This document shows, piece after piece, positions 1 to 6,972 of a DNA stretch of 7,544 bases. Both the position numbers and the translations under genes were made by a program. How positions within the stretch are numbered: position 1 is the stretch's first letter; the number at the start of each line of letters is the position of its first letter. The notes beneath the pieces were generated by a model. The model did no database searches and was not told the origin of the DNA. It saw nothing but the letters and a program-made list of their open reading frames with translations. Source of the DNA: Thermoplasmata archaeon (GTDB taxonomy: Archaea; Thermoplasmatota; Thermoplasmata; Lutacidiplasmatales; UBA184); the NCBI GenBank assembly GCA_021823085.1, contig JAKAPG010000081.1, positions 1 through 7,544 of the forward strand, written 5' to 3'.

Positions 1-129
1 CGGCTGGACGGTTTCGAAATCCAGTTCCCCTTTCTCCGGGATCCGCTGCGGGTGAAGGGAACCCTGACCATCCGTCTCAACCTGCACGAGACGCCGCCAA
101 GCGGCGCTCGGAGCCGCCGGCGGACCTAG
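1..129 (+). CDS. C-terminal end of an unidentified protein (5' truncated)
   Basis: An open frame enters the window at base 1 and stops at TAG 127-129, giving 42 residues. The N-terminal part alternates hydrophobic and polar residues (for example FEIQFPFL and GTLTIRLNL), as in beta strands, and the last 13 or so residues are a Pro/Ser/Arg-rich tail with no regular fold. I do not recognise the family; a small beta-sandwich or LEA14/WHy-like fold would be compatible but cannot be supported from 42 residues. It is convergent with the metal transporter, with 29 nt between the two stop codons. The reading frame is inferred from amino-acid composition and the sensible stop position, so it could be spurious, but no better frame covers this stretch. 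Confidence 0.55.
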   Translation, partial: RLDGFEIQFPFLRDPLRVKGTLTIRLNLHETPPSGARSRRRT

Positions 130-132
130 GCT

Positions 133-153
133 GGCTCCGGGGGCGTCGGAGCC
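133..153. terminator. GC-rich hairpin between convergent genes, possible terminator
   Basis: GGCTCCG (133-139) and CGGAGCC (147-153) form a perfect 7-bp stem with a 7-nt loop. It fills most of the 29-nt gap between two convergent stop codons (129 on plus, 159 on minus). No T-run follows on either strand, so it is not a classical intrinsic terminator, and archaeal termination usually depends on U-tracts. It may slow or stabilise transcript ends, or may be chance pairing in GC-rich DNA. Confidence 0.3.
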
Positions 154-158
154 CGGGC

Positions 159-887
159 TCAGACCCCGAATCTCCCGTGGATGGCGATCCCCACCAGATA
201 GCCGGCGAACCCGGCGGCCAGACCGATGACCAGCATGCGCAGCCCGGACCTCCACACCGAGCCCACGGTGGTACGAGCCTCATACCAGCCGACCGCAAAG
301 AGCATCGCCGCCGCGAGGACCACCGCGGCGATCGCGGCGTCCAGCACGTTGGTGGTCGCCAGGAACGGCAGGACCGGGATTACCGAGCCCACGGCGGTGG
401 CGAGTCCCACGATCATGAAGCTGCGGGCGGGCTGGGACGGTGCGACCGGGGCAAGGTGGAGCTCGAAGGCCATCATGAGGTCGAGCATCGCCTTCGGCTT
501 CGCGACGATCTGGTCGAGGAGCTTCTCGCGCTCCTCTCCCTCGAACCCCCAGTTCGCGAGGATCTCTCGGACTTCCGCGCGCTCGGCATCCGGGATGTGC
601 TCCATCTCCCAGAGCTCCTTGCGCTGCTCGCTCAGGTAGAGCTGGCGGCGCGCGCGGGTCGAGGTGTAGGCGACCGCTCCCATCGAGATCGTCTCGGCGG
701 CCAGCGCTGCGAGCGTCGCGATCAGGATGACGCCCCGGCTCTGCTCCGCGCTGGCGAGACCCAGCAGGATACCGAGCACGTTGACGAGCCCGTCCTGGCT
801 GCCGAGGATGAAGTCGCTGAGCATCCCGGAGCCGGCGTGGTGCGCCTCGGCCTCGGCTTCCGCGCTCCGGGGTCGGATCCGAAACAT
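159..887 (-). CDS. VIT1/CCC1-family iron/manganese transporter
   Basis: This 242-residue membrane protein has the VIT1/CCC1 layout. About five transmembrane segments lie near residues 22-47, 52-76, 155-178, 181-203 and 212-237, with a cytosolic helical metal-binding domain at about 80-145. TM1 carries the family motif with Asp32 (GSQDGLV) and TM2 carries ISMG with Met69. In the soluble domain Glu91, Glu94, Glu102, Glu105, Met138, Met139 and Glu142 match in spacing the metal-ligand set I recall from the eucalyptus VIT1 structure (offset 11). The family exports cytosolic Fe2+ or Mn2+, probably by proton antiport; in a prokaryote this would be efflux across the plasma membrane. The ATG at 887 keeps the conserved His pair before TM1; no Shine-Dalgarno is visible, consistent with leaderless initiation. 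It is the last gene of the minus-strand block, 51 nt after mtnA. Fe versus Mn preference cannot be read from the sequence. Confidence 0.9.
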   Translation of the reverse strand: MFRIRPRSAEAEAEAHHAGSGMLSDFILGSQDGLVNVLGILLGLASAEQSRGVILIATLAALAAETISMGAVAYTSTRARRQLYLSEQRKELWEMEHIPDAERAEVREILANWGFEGEEREKLLDQIVAKPKAMLDLMMAFELHLAPVAPSQPARSFMIVGLATAVGSVIPVLPFLATTNVLDAAIAAVVLAAAMLFAVGWYEARTTVGSVWRSGLRMLVIGLAAGFAGYLVGIAIHGRFGV

Positions 888-910
888 CGGAGAACGAGAC
901 AGAGGAACTA

Positions 911-935
911 CGATAGCTTTTCGGGACCCGAAAGC
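911..935 (-). promoter_or_regulatory. Candidate BRE/TATA promoter with overlapping palindrome upstream of the metal transporter
   Basis: In the 51-nt gap between mtnA and the transporter, the minus strand reads a purine-rich CGAAAA patch followed by GCTATCG (917-911). The latter is centred 27 nt upstream of the ATG at 887, the spacing expected for an archaeal TATA box driving a leaderless mRNA. The BRE side overlaps an imperfect palindrome, plus-strand arms GCTTTTCGGG (916-925) and CCCGAAAGC (927-935). That position would suit an operator for a metal-responsive repressor. It does not resemble the DtxR/IdeR consensus as I know it. Alternatively it is a structure at the 3' end of the mtnA message. 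Confidence 0.35.
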
Positions 936-938
936 CGG

Positions 939-1946
939 TCAGGGTGCCGAAGCGCTCTCCGTCCGGGCGATCGTCGCCAACCGCGCCACCTCGCGCGGAC
1001 GGACCACGCCGGCCGGGGTCACGTATCCGGAGACGTACCGGGCGGGGGTCACGTCGAAGGCCGGATTCCTCGCCTCGCTCCGTCGTGGGGCGATCCGTTC
1101 TCCGGCGAACCGGAGGACCTCGTCCGGGGCTCGTTCCTCGACCGGGATGTCCCGACCGCTCGTCCGCCGGAAGTCGAAGGTGGTCCAGGGCGCCGCTACG
1201 TAGAACGGCACGCCGTTTTCGTGAGCGACCACGGCCTTCTCGTAGGTGCCGATCTTGTTCGCGAAGTCCCCGTTCCGCGCGATCCGATCGGCCCCGACGA
1301 TGACCGCATCGATCTCGCGGTGGCTCAAGTAGTAGCCGGCCGCGTTGTCCGCGATGACGGCGTGCGGGATCCCCTCACGGGCGAGCTCCCACGCGGTGAG
1401 CCGCGAGCCCTGCAGGAGGGGTCGTGTCTCGTCGACGAACACGAAGAGCCTCGGGTTCGTTTCGTGGGCGACCCGGATCGGGGCGAGCGCGGTCCCCCAC
1501 TCTACGGTCGCCAGCGCGCCCGCATTGCAGTGCGTGAGGACGCGGCGAGCCGAGGCGAGCAGCGGGGCACCGTTGGCCCCGATCCGATGGCACTCTTCCA
1601 CGACCTTCGTTCGGTACGCATCGGCGGACGCCTCGGGATCCTTTCCCCGGGCCCATGCCGAGCGGACCGTTTCGATCCCGACAAACAGATCGAACGCGGT
1701 CGGGCGAGTCGCGCGTAGGACTCGAGCGGCCCGGGCCGGAGACCACTTCGCGGAACGCGAGGCGAGGGCCATACCGTAGGCCGCCGCGACGCCGATCGCG
1801 GGCGCTCCCCGCACGACCATCGTGCGGATGGCCGACGCAACCTCCTCCACGCGTCGGGTGCGGCGGATCACGGTGCGCCCGGGAAGCCGGCGCTGGTCGA
1901 GCAGGTGAAGCGTGTGGTCTCGATACCACAGGGCACGGACGGGCAT
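939..1946 (-). CDS. mtnA: S-methyl-5-thioribose-1-phosphate isomerase
   Basis: The 335-residue product belongs to the MtnA / eIF2B-alpha-like family and should convert 5-methylthioribose-1-phosphate to 5-methylthioribulose-1-phosphate in methionine salvage (cytosolic). Diagnostic segments are the phosphate-site motif RGAPAIG at 46-52, THCNAG with catalytic Cys140, DETRPLLQGSRLTAWEL at 172-188, GADRI with catalytic Asp220, and NGDFANKIGT at 225-234. The TRPLLQG form favours MtnA over the paralogous ribose-1,5-bisphosphate isomerase and over the translation factor eIF2B, which lacks the Cys/Asp pair. Full family length. I chose ATG 1946, which leaves 8 nt after the pfp stop; an in-frame GTG at 1988 would overlap pfp by 34 nt and add 14 residues not expected in the family. 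Neither start has a good Shine-Dalgarno. No other methionine-salvage gene lies in the window. Confidence 0.9.
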   Translation of the reverse strand: MPVRALWYRDHTLHLLDQRRLPGRTVIRRTRRVEEVASAIRTMVVRGAPAIGVAAAYGMALASRSAKWSPARAARVLRATRPTAFDLFVGIETVRSAWARGKDPEASADAYRTKVVEECHRIGANGAPLLASARRVLTHCNAGALATVEWGTALAPIRVAHETNPRLFVFVDETRPLLQGSRLTAWELAREGIPHAVIADNAAGYYLSHREIDAVIVGADRIARNGDFANKIGTYEKAVVAHENGVPFYVAAPWTTFDFRRTSGRDIPVEERAPDEVLRFAGERIAPRRSEARNPAFDVTPARYVSGYVTPAGVVRPREVARLATIARTESASAP

Positions 1947-1954
1947 GGAGATCG

Positions 1955-2977
1955 TCAGGTCTCGAGCGAATGCATGAGGTCGATCCACGGCGGGCCGACG
2001 AGCTTCGGCGAACGGAGCGCGGCGTCGAGCGGGACTCCGACGACCGACTCCCCTCGCAGGACGGCCACGTGCCCGTTCTTCCCGGCGCGCGCGAGGTCGA
2101 CCGCCTGCGCCCCGAGCCTCGTCGCCAGCAGGCGGTCAAAGAGCGTCGGCGGTCCGCCGCGCTGAATGTGCCCGATCTGAGCGGAGCGACTCTCGATCCC
2201 GGTCTCTTTTTCGATGCGCCGTGCGAGCTCCGCTCCGACCCCGCGTTCCCGAAGGAGCTCATGGCCGAACTCGTCGCGCGCGCCCGCCGAGCCGCGAGCG
2301 ACGCCGATGTCGATCCCTTCGCTCGCGACGACGAGCGCGAAGCCGCGCGTGTCGACGGCGGCGCGGACCCGTGCCATCAACCGCGCCTCGTCGTACCTCT
2401 CCTCGGGGACCAGCGTCACGTCGCCCCCCGCGGCCATCCCTGTGGCGAGCGCGACCCAGCCGGCGTGGCGCCCCATAACCTCGAGCACGATCGCTCGGTG
2501 GTGGCTGCGCGCGGTGTCTCGGAGGCGCTCGGCCGCGTCGACCGCCACGGTCGACGCGCTATCGAAGCCGAACGTCCAGTCGGTTCCGTTCACATCGTTG
2601 TCCATGGTCTTCGGTACGCCCACGACCCTACCGCCGCGTCGGAACCACTCTCGGGCAGCGTTCAGAGTATCGTCCCCACCGATCGCGACCAGATAGTCGA
2701 TGCCGGATTCGGCGATATTGGCCCGGACGCGTTCGGCCTCTTCGGCGTTCGCGAAGGGATTGGTCCGGGAGCTTCCGAGGATCGTTCCCCCGGTGCCGAG
2801 GATACCCTGCACCTCACCCGTCGAAATGGGGCGACTGACTCCGTCGCGCACTCCTCTCCACCCGTCCAGGAACCCGATCACGGTGTCTCCGCCGGCCCCG
2901 GCCCGAAGCACCACGGCGCGGATCGCCGCGTTGAGGCCCGGACAGTCGCCGCCGCCCGTCAGGACGCCGAACTTCAC
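1955..2977 (-). CDS. pfp: 6-phosphofructokinase, predicted pyrophosphate-dependent
   Basis: The 340-residue protein is a PfkA-superfamily phosphofructokinase that phosphorylates fructose-6-phosphate in glycolysis. The fold motifs are in order: N-terminal GVLTGGGDCPGLNA (4-17), GGDDT at 100-104, PKTMDND at 122-128 with catalytic Asp126, MGR at 168-170, and GHIQRGG at 269-275. The two positions that separate phosphoryl donors are Asp103 (Gly104 in E. coli ATP-PFK) and Lys123 (Gly124 in E. coli). Asp plus Lys is the signature of PPi-dependent enzymes, which catalyse a reversible reaction usable in gluconeogenesis. The GTG start at 2977 overlaps the upstream TGA (GTGA) and has GAGGT at 6-nt spacing. 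A much longer upstream frame (to 3214) only reads antisense-like Arg-rich sequence over the peptidase gene. Family certain; donor predicted from two residues. Confidence 0.92.
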   Translation of the reverse strand: MKFGVLTGGGDCPGLNAAIRAVVLRAGAGGDTVIGFLDGWRGVRDGVSRPISTGEVQGILGTGGTILGSSRTNPFANAEEAERVRANIAESGIDYLVAIGGDDTLNAAREWFRRGGRVVGVPKTMDNDVNGTDWTFGFDSASTVAVDAAERLRDTARSHHRAIVLEVMGRHAGWVALATGMAAGGDVTLVPEERYDEARLMARVRAAVDTRGFALVVASEGIDIGVARGSAGARDEFGHELLRERGVGAELARRIEKETGIESRSAQIGHIQRGGPPTLFDRLLATRLGAQAVDLARAGKNGHVAVLRGESVVGVPLDAALRSPKLVGPPWIDLMHSLET

Positions 2978-4083
2978 GCGCCGACCTCGTGGTACCCGCG
3001 GGGGGCCGTGGTGAGGAATCGATAGCCCGACTTCGTGACGAGAACGTCGTCCTCGATGCGGACCCCGCCGTGCCCGGGAAGGTAGATCCCGGGCTCGACG
3101 GTGACGACCATCCCTTCCTCGAGGAGGTCCTCGCTGCGCTCGTTCATCCCCCAGCCGTCGTGGACCCTCAGCCCGATCGAGTGACCGAGACCGTGCGTGA
3201 ACCGTCCCCTCCACGGAGAGGCATCGATGACCCGCTGCGCGGCCAGGTGGAGCTCCTTCGCCGCGACCCCCGCCCGGATGAGGCCGAGCGCCGCCTGCTG
3301 CGCCTCCTCCACCTTTTCGTGGACCGCCTTCATCTCGTCGTCACGCTTGCCGAAGTGGAACGAGCGCGTGATGTCGCTCGCATAGCGATCGCAGTATGCG
3401 CCGAAGTCGCAGACGATCGAGTCCCCGCTGCGGAGCTTACGATCGCCGGCGAAGTAGTGGGGCTCCGCGCTGTTCGGTCCAAAGGCCACGATCGTGGAAA
3501 ACGACGGGCCGGAGGCGCCGTGGCGCATCATGCGGTAGTTCATCTCGGTCGCGACCGCGAGTTCCACTGTACCGTCCTTGAGGAGATCTGGGATCTCCGT
3601 CGCTACCTTTGAGCCGATCTCGCCGGCCTTCGTTAGGTGCTCGATCTCGACCCGGTCCTTCGTAACGCGCGCCTTGCGGAGCGGAGCGCTCACGTCCGTC
3701 CAGGAAGCGTCCGGGAAGATCTTCGCGAGCCGCTCGTAGGTCGCGTGCGTGATCTCGGCGTTGTTGAGGCCGAGGTTCCGGCTGCTACCGAGCTGTTTCC
3801 GGAGTCCCTCCTCGGCCTCGCTCGGGGCGCGGAACTCGTGGATCCGGACGTGGGGATCCTTCTTCGCGGCCGTTCGGGCGGTCTCCGCCTCGAGCACCGA
3901 CGACCAGACATCGAGCTCACCGTCCGGATGCGCGACCGCGACCGAGCCTTCGAAGAGGCCGCTCGGGACGTCGAAGAGCCAGAAGAACGCCCCATCGAGG
4001 TGGGGATCGACCGAGTTCGCGAGGATGATCGCGTCCGGCCGGGGATCGGTGAGTCGGAAGAGCTTCTCGACTCGGGTCTTCAT
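2974..4083 (-). CDS. M24-family Xaa-Pro dipeptidase/aminopeptidase
   Basis: A 369-residue pita-bread metallopeptidase. The N-terminal creatinase/prolidase domain covers about residues 1-140 and the catalytic M24 domain about 145-365. All five dinuclear metal ligands are present: Asp226 (CDFGA), Asp237 (SDITRSF), His301 (HGLGHSIGL), Glu330 (VEPGIY) and Glu344 (RIEDD). The substrate-site His209 (PHY) is also kept. Prolidases of this type cleave Xaa-Pro bonds in the cytosol, finishing the breakdown of proline-containing peptides; dipeptidase (PepQ) versus aminopeptidase P specificity is not settled by the sequence. No signal peptide. The ATG at 4083 gives the canonical N-terminus; the frame runs open further upstream but only over the end of gcvPB. 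It starts 25 nt after gcvPB without a Shine-Dalgarno, and its stop overlaps the start of pfp by 4 nt, suggesting translational coupling. Confidence 0.93.
   Translation of the reverse strand: MKTRVEKLFRLTDPRPDAIILANSVDPHLDGAFFWLFDVPSGLFEGSVAVAHPDGELDVWSSVLEAETARTAAKKDPHVRIHEFRAPSEAEEGLRKQLGSSRNLGLNNAEITHATYERLAKIFPDASWTDVSAPLRKARVTKDRVEIEHLTKAGEIGSKVATEIPDLLKDGTVELAVATEMNYRMMRHGASGPSFSTIVAFGPNSAEPHYFAGDRKLRSGDSIVCDFGAYCDRYASDITRSFHFGKRDDEMKAVHEKVEEAQQAALGLIRAGVAAKELHLAAQRVIDASPWRGRFTHGLGHSIGLRVHDGWGMNERSEDLLEEGMVVTVEPGIYLPGHGGVRIEDDVLVTKSGYRFLTTAPRGYHEVGA
2984..2988 (-). promoter_or_regulatory. Shine-Dalgarno for the PFK gene
   Basis: GAGGT on the minus strand (2988 to 2984) lies 6 nt before GTG 2977, inside the last codons of the M24 peptidase gene. 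It fixes the GTG as the PFK start and supports coupled translation through the GTGA overlap. Confidence 0.75.
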
Positions 4084-4108
4084 CGCGGGAGCCAGCGTCG
4101 GCGGAGTT

Positions 4109-5593
4109 TCAAGGTTTGCGGGGCGCCGCGGCCGCCCCCGGAGCGGGCGCGTCCTGCCGTAGGTCCTTCCACGAAAGGAGGGGGTGGCGAGCGCACTCGA
4201 CCTCGTCGATCCGACCGACGGAAGTGGCCGTGGGCGCCGCGCGCAGGTGCTCGTCGGTGTCGTCCAGCGCGCGCTCGAACGCCGCCACGAACTCATCGAG
4301 CTCCCGGCGGCTCTCGGTTTCGGGAAACTCGACCATGAGCGACTCGGGGACGATCGTGGGGAAGTAGACCGTGGGCGCATGAACGCCTTCGTCCAGGAGG
4401 CGCTTCGCGAGATCGAGGGTCCGCAGTCCCCGGCTCTTCAACGGCTCTCCGGAGAGCAGAAACTCGTGCTTCACGAGGGGCCGGTACGGGCGGGGGAGCC
4501 GCTGGCCGAGGCGCGCGGCGGCGTAGTTCGAATTGAGCACGGCTCTCCGGGCGATGTGCTTCAGGCCCTCCTCCCCATGGACGAGGGCGAAGACGAACGC
4601 GCGCAGATCGAGCCCAAAGTTCCCTTGCCCGCCCCGGATCTTGCCGATCGACCTGGGCCGGTCGTAGTCGAGGCGGAACTTGCGGCCGGTCTTCATGACC
4701 CTCGGGATCGGAAGGTACGGTGCGAGCGTCGTGTTCGCCGCGAGGACGCCCGCTCCGGGCCCTCCACCGCCGTGCGGCGTCGCGAAGGTCTTGTGAAGGT
4801 TGAGATGGGCCACATCGAAGCCCATCTTTCCCGGATGGGTCACGCCGAGGATCGCGTTCATGTTCGCGCCGTCGTAGTAGAGCATGCCGCCGGCGCGGTG
4901 CACCGTCTCGGCGATCTCGAGAATGTCGCTCTCGAAGAGACCCGCGGTGTTCGGGTTGGTCAGCATGAAGCACGCCGTGCGTTCGGAGACGGCCGCGCTG
5001 AGCGCGGCGACGTCCACGCAACCGTCCTTGGAAGGGAGCTCGCGCGTCGTGAACCCGGCCATCGCGGCCGAGGCAGGGTTCGTCCCGTGGGCGGTGTCCG
5101 GGAGGAGAACCTCCCTGCGTCGGTCGAGCTCGCCCTTATCGCGGAAGTAGGCGCGGACCATCAGGAGGGCCGAGTACTCCCCGTGGGCTCCGGCGGCCGG
5201 CTGCAGAGAGACCTCCGGCAGCCCCGTGATCCGGCTCAGCATCCGCTCGAGGCGCCAGATGATCTCCAGGGCGCCCTGTACCGTCTCCACCGGCTGCTCC
5301 GGATGGAGCTCCGCCGCGGTCTTCCGACGGGCAATCACTTCCGCGACCCGCGGGTTATACTTCATCGTGCACGAACCCAGCGGGTACGTCATCGTCTCGA
5401 TGCCGAAGTTCATCTGGCTGAGCCGGGTGTAGTGTCGCAGCACTTCGAGTTCGCTCAGCTCAGGCCACTTCAGCGCCTCCTTGCGGATCCAGCGTTCGGG
5501 AACCCCCGAGATCGATGGGGCTCCCGCGGCCACAATCGGCGTCGAAAGTTCCCAGATCGGCGGCTCGTCCCATCGGGCCTGACGGAACGTCAT
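4109..5593 (-). CDS. gcvPB: Glycine dehydrogenase (decarboxylating) subunit 2
   Basis: The 494-residue product is the PLP-binding beta half of the split P-protein of the glycine cleavage system. With subunit 1 it decarboxylates glycine and passes the aminomethyl group to lipoyl-GcvH in the cytosol. Landmarks are PLGSCTMKYNP at 71-81, AGAHGEY at 134-140, HGTNPASA at 169-176, NPNTAGLFE at 213-221, YYDGANMNAI at 239-248, and LNLHKTF with the PLP Lys268, followed by a glycine-rich loop at 275-280. Length fits archaeal and bacterial split subunits; the last 13 or so residues are an Ala/Pro-rich tail outside the fold. ATG 5593 overlaps the gcvPA stop (ATGA) and has a strong GGGAGG at 6-nt spacing. 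The split form, rather than the fused roughly 950-residue GcvP, is common in archaea and Gram-positive bacteria. No gcvH or gcvT is in the window. Confidence 0.97.
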   Translation of the reverse strand: MTFRQARWDEPPIWELSTPIVAAGAPSISGVPERWIRKEALKWPELSELEVLRHYTRLSQMNFGIETMTYPLGSCTMKYNPRVAEVIARRKTAAELHPEQPVETVQGALEIIWRLERMLSRITGLPEVSLQPAAGAHGEYSALLMVRAYFRDKGELDRRREVLLPDTAHGTNPASAAMAGFTTRELPSKDGCVDVAALSAAVSERTACFMLTNPNTAGLFESDILEIAETVHRAGGMLYYDGANMNAILGVTHPGKMGFDVAHLNLHKTFATPHGGGGPGAGVLAANTTLAPYLPIPRVMKTGRKFRLDYDRPRSIGKIRGGQGNFGLDLRAFVFALVHGEEGLKHIARRAVLNSNYAAARLGQRLPRPYRPLVKHEFLLSGEPLKSRGLRTLDLAKRLLDEGVHAPTVYFPTIVPESLMVEFPETESRRELDEFVAAFERALDDTDEHLRAAPTATSVGRIDEVECARHPLLSWKDLRQDAPAPGAAAAPRKP

Positions 5594-6972
5594 CGTATGC
5601 CTCCCATCGCGGCCATCGCGGACCGAGCCGAGGACGCATACTTCGCGATCGCCTTATCATCGGTCGTTTCGGTGGCCGACACGAGGATGCGTTCCGGCGA
5701 ACCAGCGGCCCCGGGGCGCGGATCCTTCAATGGAACCCCTCCCAGGACGGCCTTCTTGCGCAAACGCTCGAGGAACTCCGCCGCCGTGCCGTGACCGAGC
5801 TCGATCGTGAAGTCCGCGAGGTACGGGGCATCGAACCGGGGACTCCGCAGGCCCTCGACGCCGGCCAGCGCGCTCGCGATCGTGCGAGCCTTCTCGGCGA
5901 GGTTCCGTTGCAGCTCCGCGAGACCCCGCGGTCCGACGACGCTCGCGTAGAGCACGAATGCGAGTGCGACCAGGGACTCGTTCGTGCAGATGTTCGACGT
6001 CGCCCTCGAGCGACGGATGTGCTGTTCCCTCGTCTGCAGCGTGAGCGCGTAGGCACGGCGTCCGTCCTTGTCGTGGGTCGCGCCAACGATCCGGCCCGGG
6101 GCGACGCGGAGGAGTTCCTTTCGACAGGCGAAGAGTCCCACACCGGGCCCACCGTAGGACGGCGGGATTCCGAAGCTCTGGCCTTCGCCGACCACCACAT
6201 CGGCACCGTAGCTCGCGGGCGGTTCGAGCACGGTCAGAGCGAGAGGGTCCGCGCGGACGATCCAGGGAAGGTTCCCGATCGTCGAGCGCAGTTCGAACAG
6301 GTGGTCGTCCAGATGCCCGAATCCGTTCGGGACGTCCGCGAGAACGCCGAAGACGTCCCCGCGCCGGATCTCCTCGCCAAGCCGGGCGAGATCGAGGCGC
6401 CCGGTGCGCTCCTCGAACGGGATCTCGACCACTTCGAGACCGGGCCCGGTCGCGTAGTTCGAGAGGACGCTCTTCTCCTCCCACGGAAGGCTGGCCGGGA
6501 TTAAGAACCGCTTCCCTTCATGCACCCGCCGGGCCAGAAGGAGCGCTTCGCCACTCGCGGTCGCGCCGTCATAGAGCGACGCGTTCGCGACGTCAAGGCC
6601 GGTGAGCTCGACCCAGAGGCTCTGGAACTCGAAGAGAGCCTGGAGCACCCCTTGGCTCGCTTCGGGCTGGTACGGCGTGTAGGAAGTGTAGAATTCGCTG
6701 CGCTGGAGCACGCTGTCGACGGCCGCCGGGAGATAGCGCGTTGCGAAGCGCCCACCGAGGAAGTTCGCGAACCGGGAGTACGGCCGATTTCGGTCGAGGA
6801 TCTTGTCGACGGTCCGCACCGCCTCGGCCTCCTCCTGTCCTCCGCCCAACCCCATCCGACCGATGCGGGCCTTGCGGGGGATGTCGCTGAAGAGTTCGTC
6901 CGGGACCGTCAGGCCGATGGCACGGAGCATCTCCGCTTCGTCGTGCTCAGTATCCGGAATCCACCGTGCCAA
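5590..6972 (-). CDS. gcvPA: Glycine dehydrogenase (decarboxylating) subunit 1
   Basis: The 460-residue product is the alpha half of the split glycine decarboxylase, which pairs with GcvPB in an alpha2beta2 enzyme. It has the fold-type-I aminotransferase shape without the PLP lysine, as expected. Family segments are the N-terminal WIPDTEHDEAEMLRAIG (4-20), SYTPYQPEASQG (97-108), LYDGATASGEA (133-143), GEGQSFGIP (262-270) with the GGP loop at 274-276, and TREQHIRRSRATSNICTN (314-331). The start is TTG at 6972: it gives the standard N-terminus and is preceded by GGGGAG (6982-6977) with a short 4-nt spacer. It is the first gene of the minus-strand block, divergent from nog1, and its stop overlaps the gcvPB start by 4 nt. 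A TTG start may lower expression relative to gcvPB, which has ATG and a better ribosome site. Confidence 0.96.
   Translation of the reverse strand: MARWIPDTEHDEAEMLRAIGLTVPDELFSDIPRKARIGRMGLGGGQEEAEAVRTVDKILDRNRPYSRFANFLGGRFATRYLPAAVDSVLQRSEFYTSYTPYQPEASQGVLQALFEFQSLWVELTGLDVANASLYDGATASGEALLLARRVHEGKRFLIPASLPWEEKSVLSNYATGPGLEVVEIPFEERTGRLDLARLGEEIRRGDVFGVLADVPNGFGHLDDHLFELRSTIGNLPWIVRADPLALTVLEPPASYGADVVVGEGQSFGIPPSYGGPGVGLFACRKELLRVAPGRIVGATHDKDGRRAYALTLQTREQHIRRSRATSNICTNESLVALAFVLYASVVGPRGLAELQRNLAEKARTIASALAGVEGLRSPRFDAPYLADFTIELGHGTAAEFLERLRKKAVLGGVPLKDPRPGAAGSPERILVSATETTDDKAIAKYASSARSAMAAMGGIR
5600..5605 (-). promoter_or_regulatory. Shine-Dalgarno for gcvPB
   Basis: GGGAGG on the minus strand (5605 to 5600) sits 6 nt before ATG 5593, within the last codons of gcvPA. 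It is the best ribosome-binding site in the window and supports both the chosen start and coupled synthesis of the two subunits. Confidence 0.8.

Noticed and set aside
177..1718. Plus-strand open frame of 513 codons across the transporter and mtnA
   Set aside because: Antisense shadow of two well-supported genes, with low-complexity Arg/Asp/His-rich content.
1655..3025. Plus-strand open frame of 456 codons opposite mtnA and the PFK gene
   Set aside because: Antisense shadow; no recognisable motifs, while the minus strand carries complete enzymes.
2978..3214. N-terminal extension of the PFK frame by 79 codons
   Set aside because: It would overlap the M24 peptidase gene and reads Arg-rich shadow sequence. 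The GTG at 2977 gives the canonical N-terminus and has a Shine-Dalgarno.
4084..4380. N-terminal extension of the M24 peptidase frame by 99 codons
   Set aside because: It would overlap the 3' end of gcvPB with Ser/Arg-rich shadow sequence; ATG 4083 begins the usual creatinase-like domain.
4184..5794. Plus-strand open frame of 536 codons across gcvPB and the end of gcvPA
   Set aside because: It lies antisense to a gene with an unmistakable PLP site and family motifs. Its product is Arg/Glu/Gly-rich with no domain; long antisense frames are expected in GC-rich DNA.
5515..6504. Plus-strand open frame of 329 codons opposite gcvPA
   Set aside because: Antisense to gcvPA with Arg/Glu-rich composition and no family resemblance.
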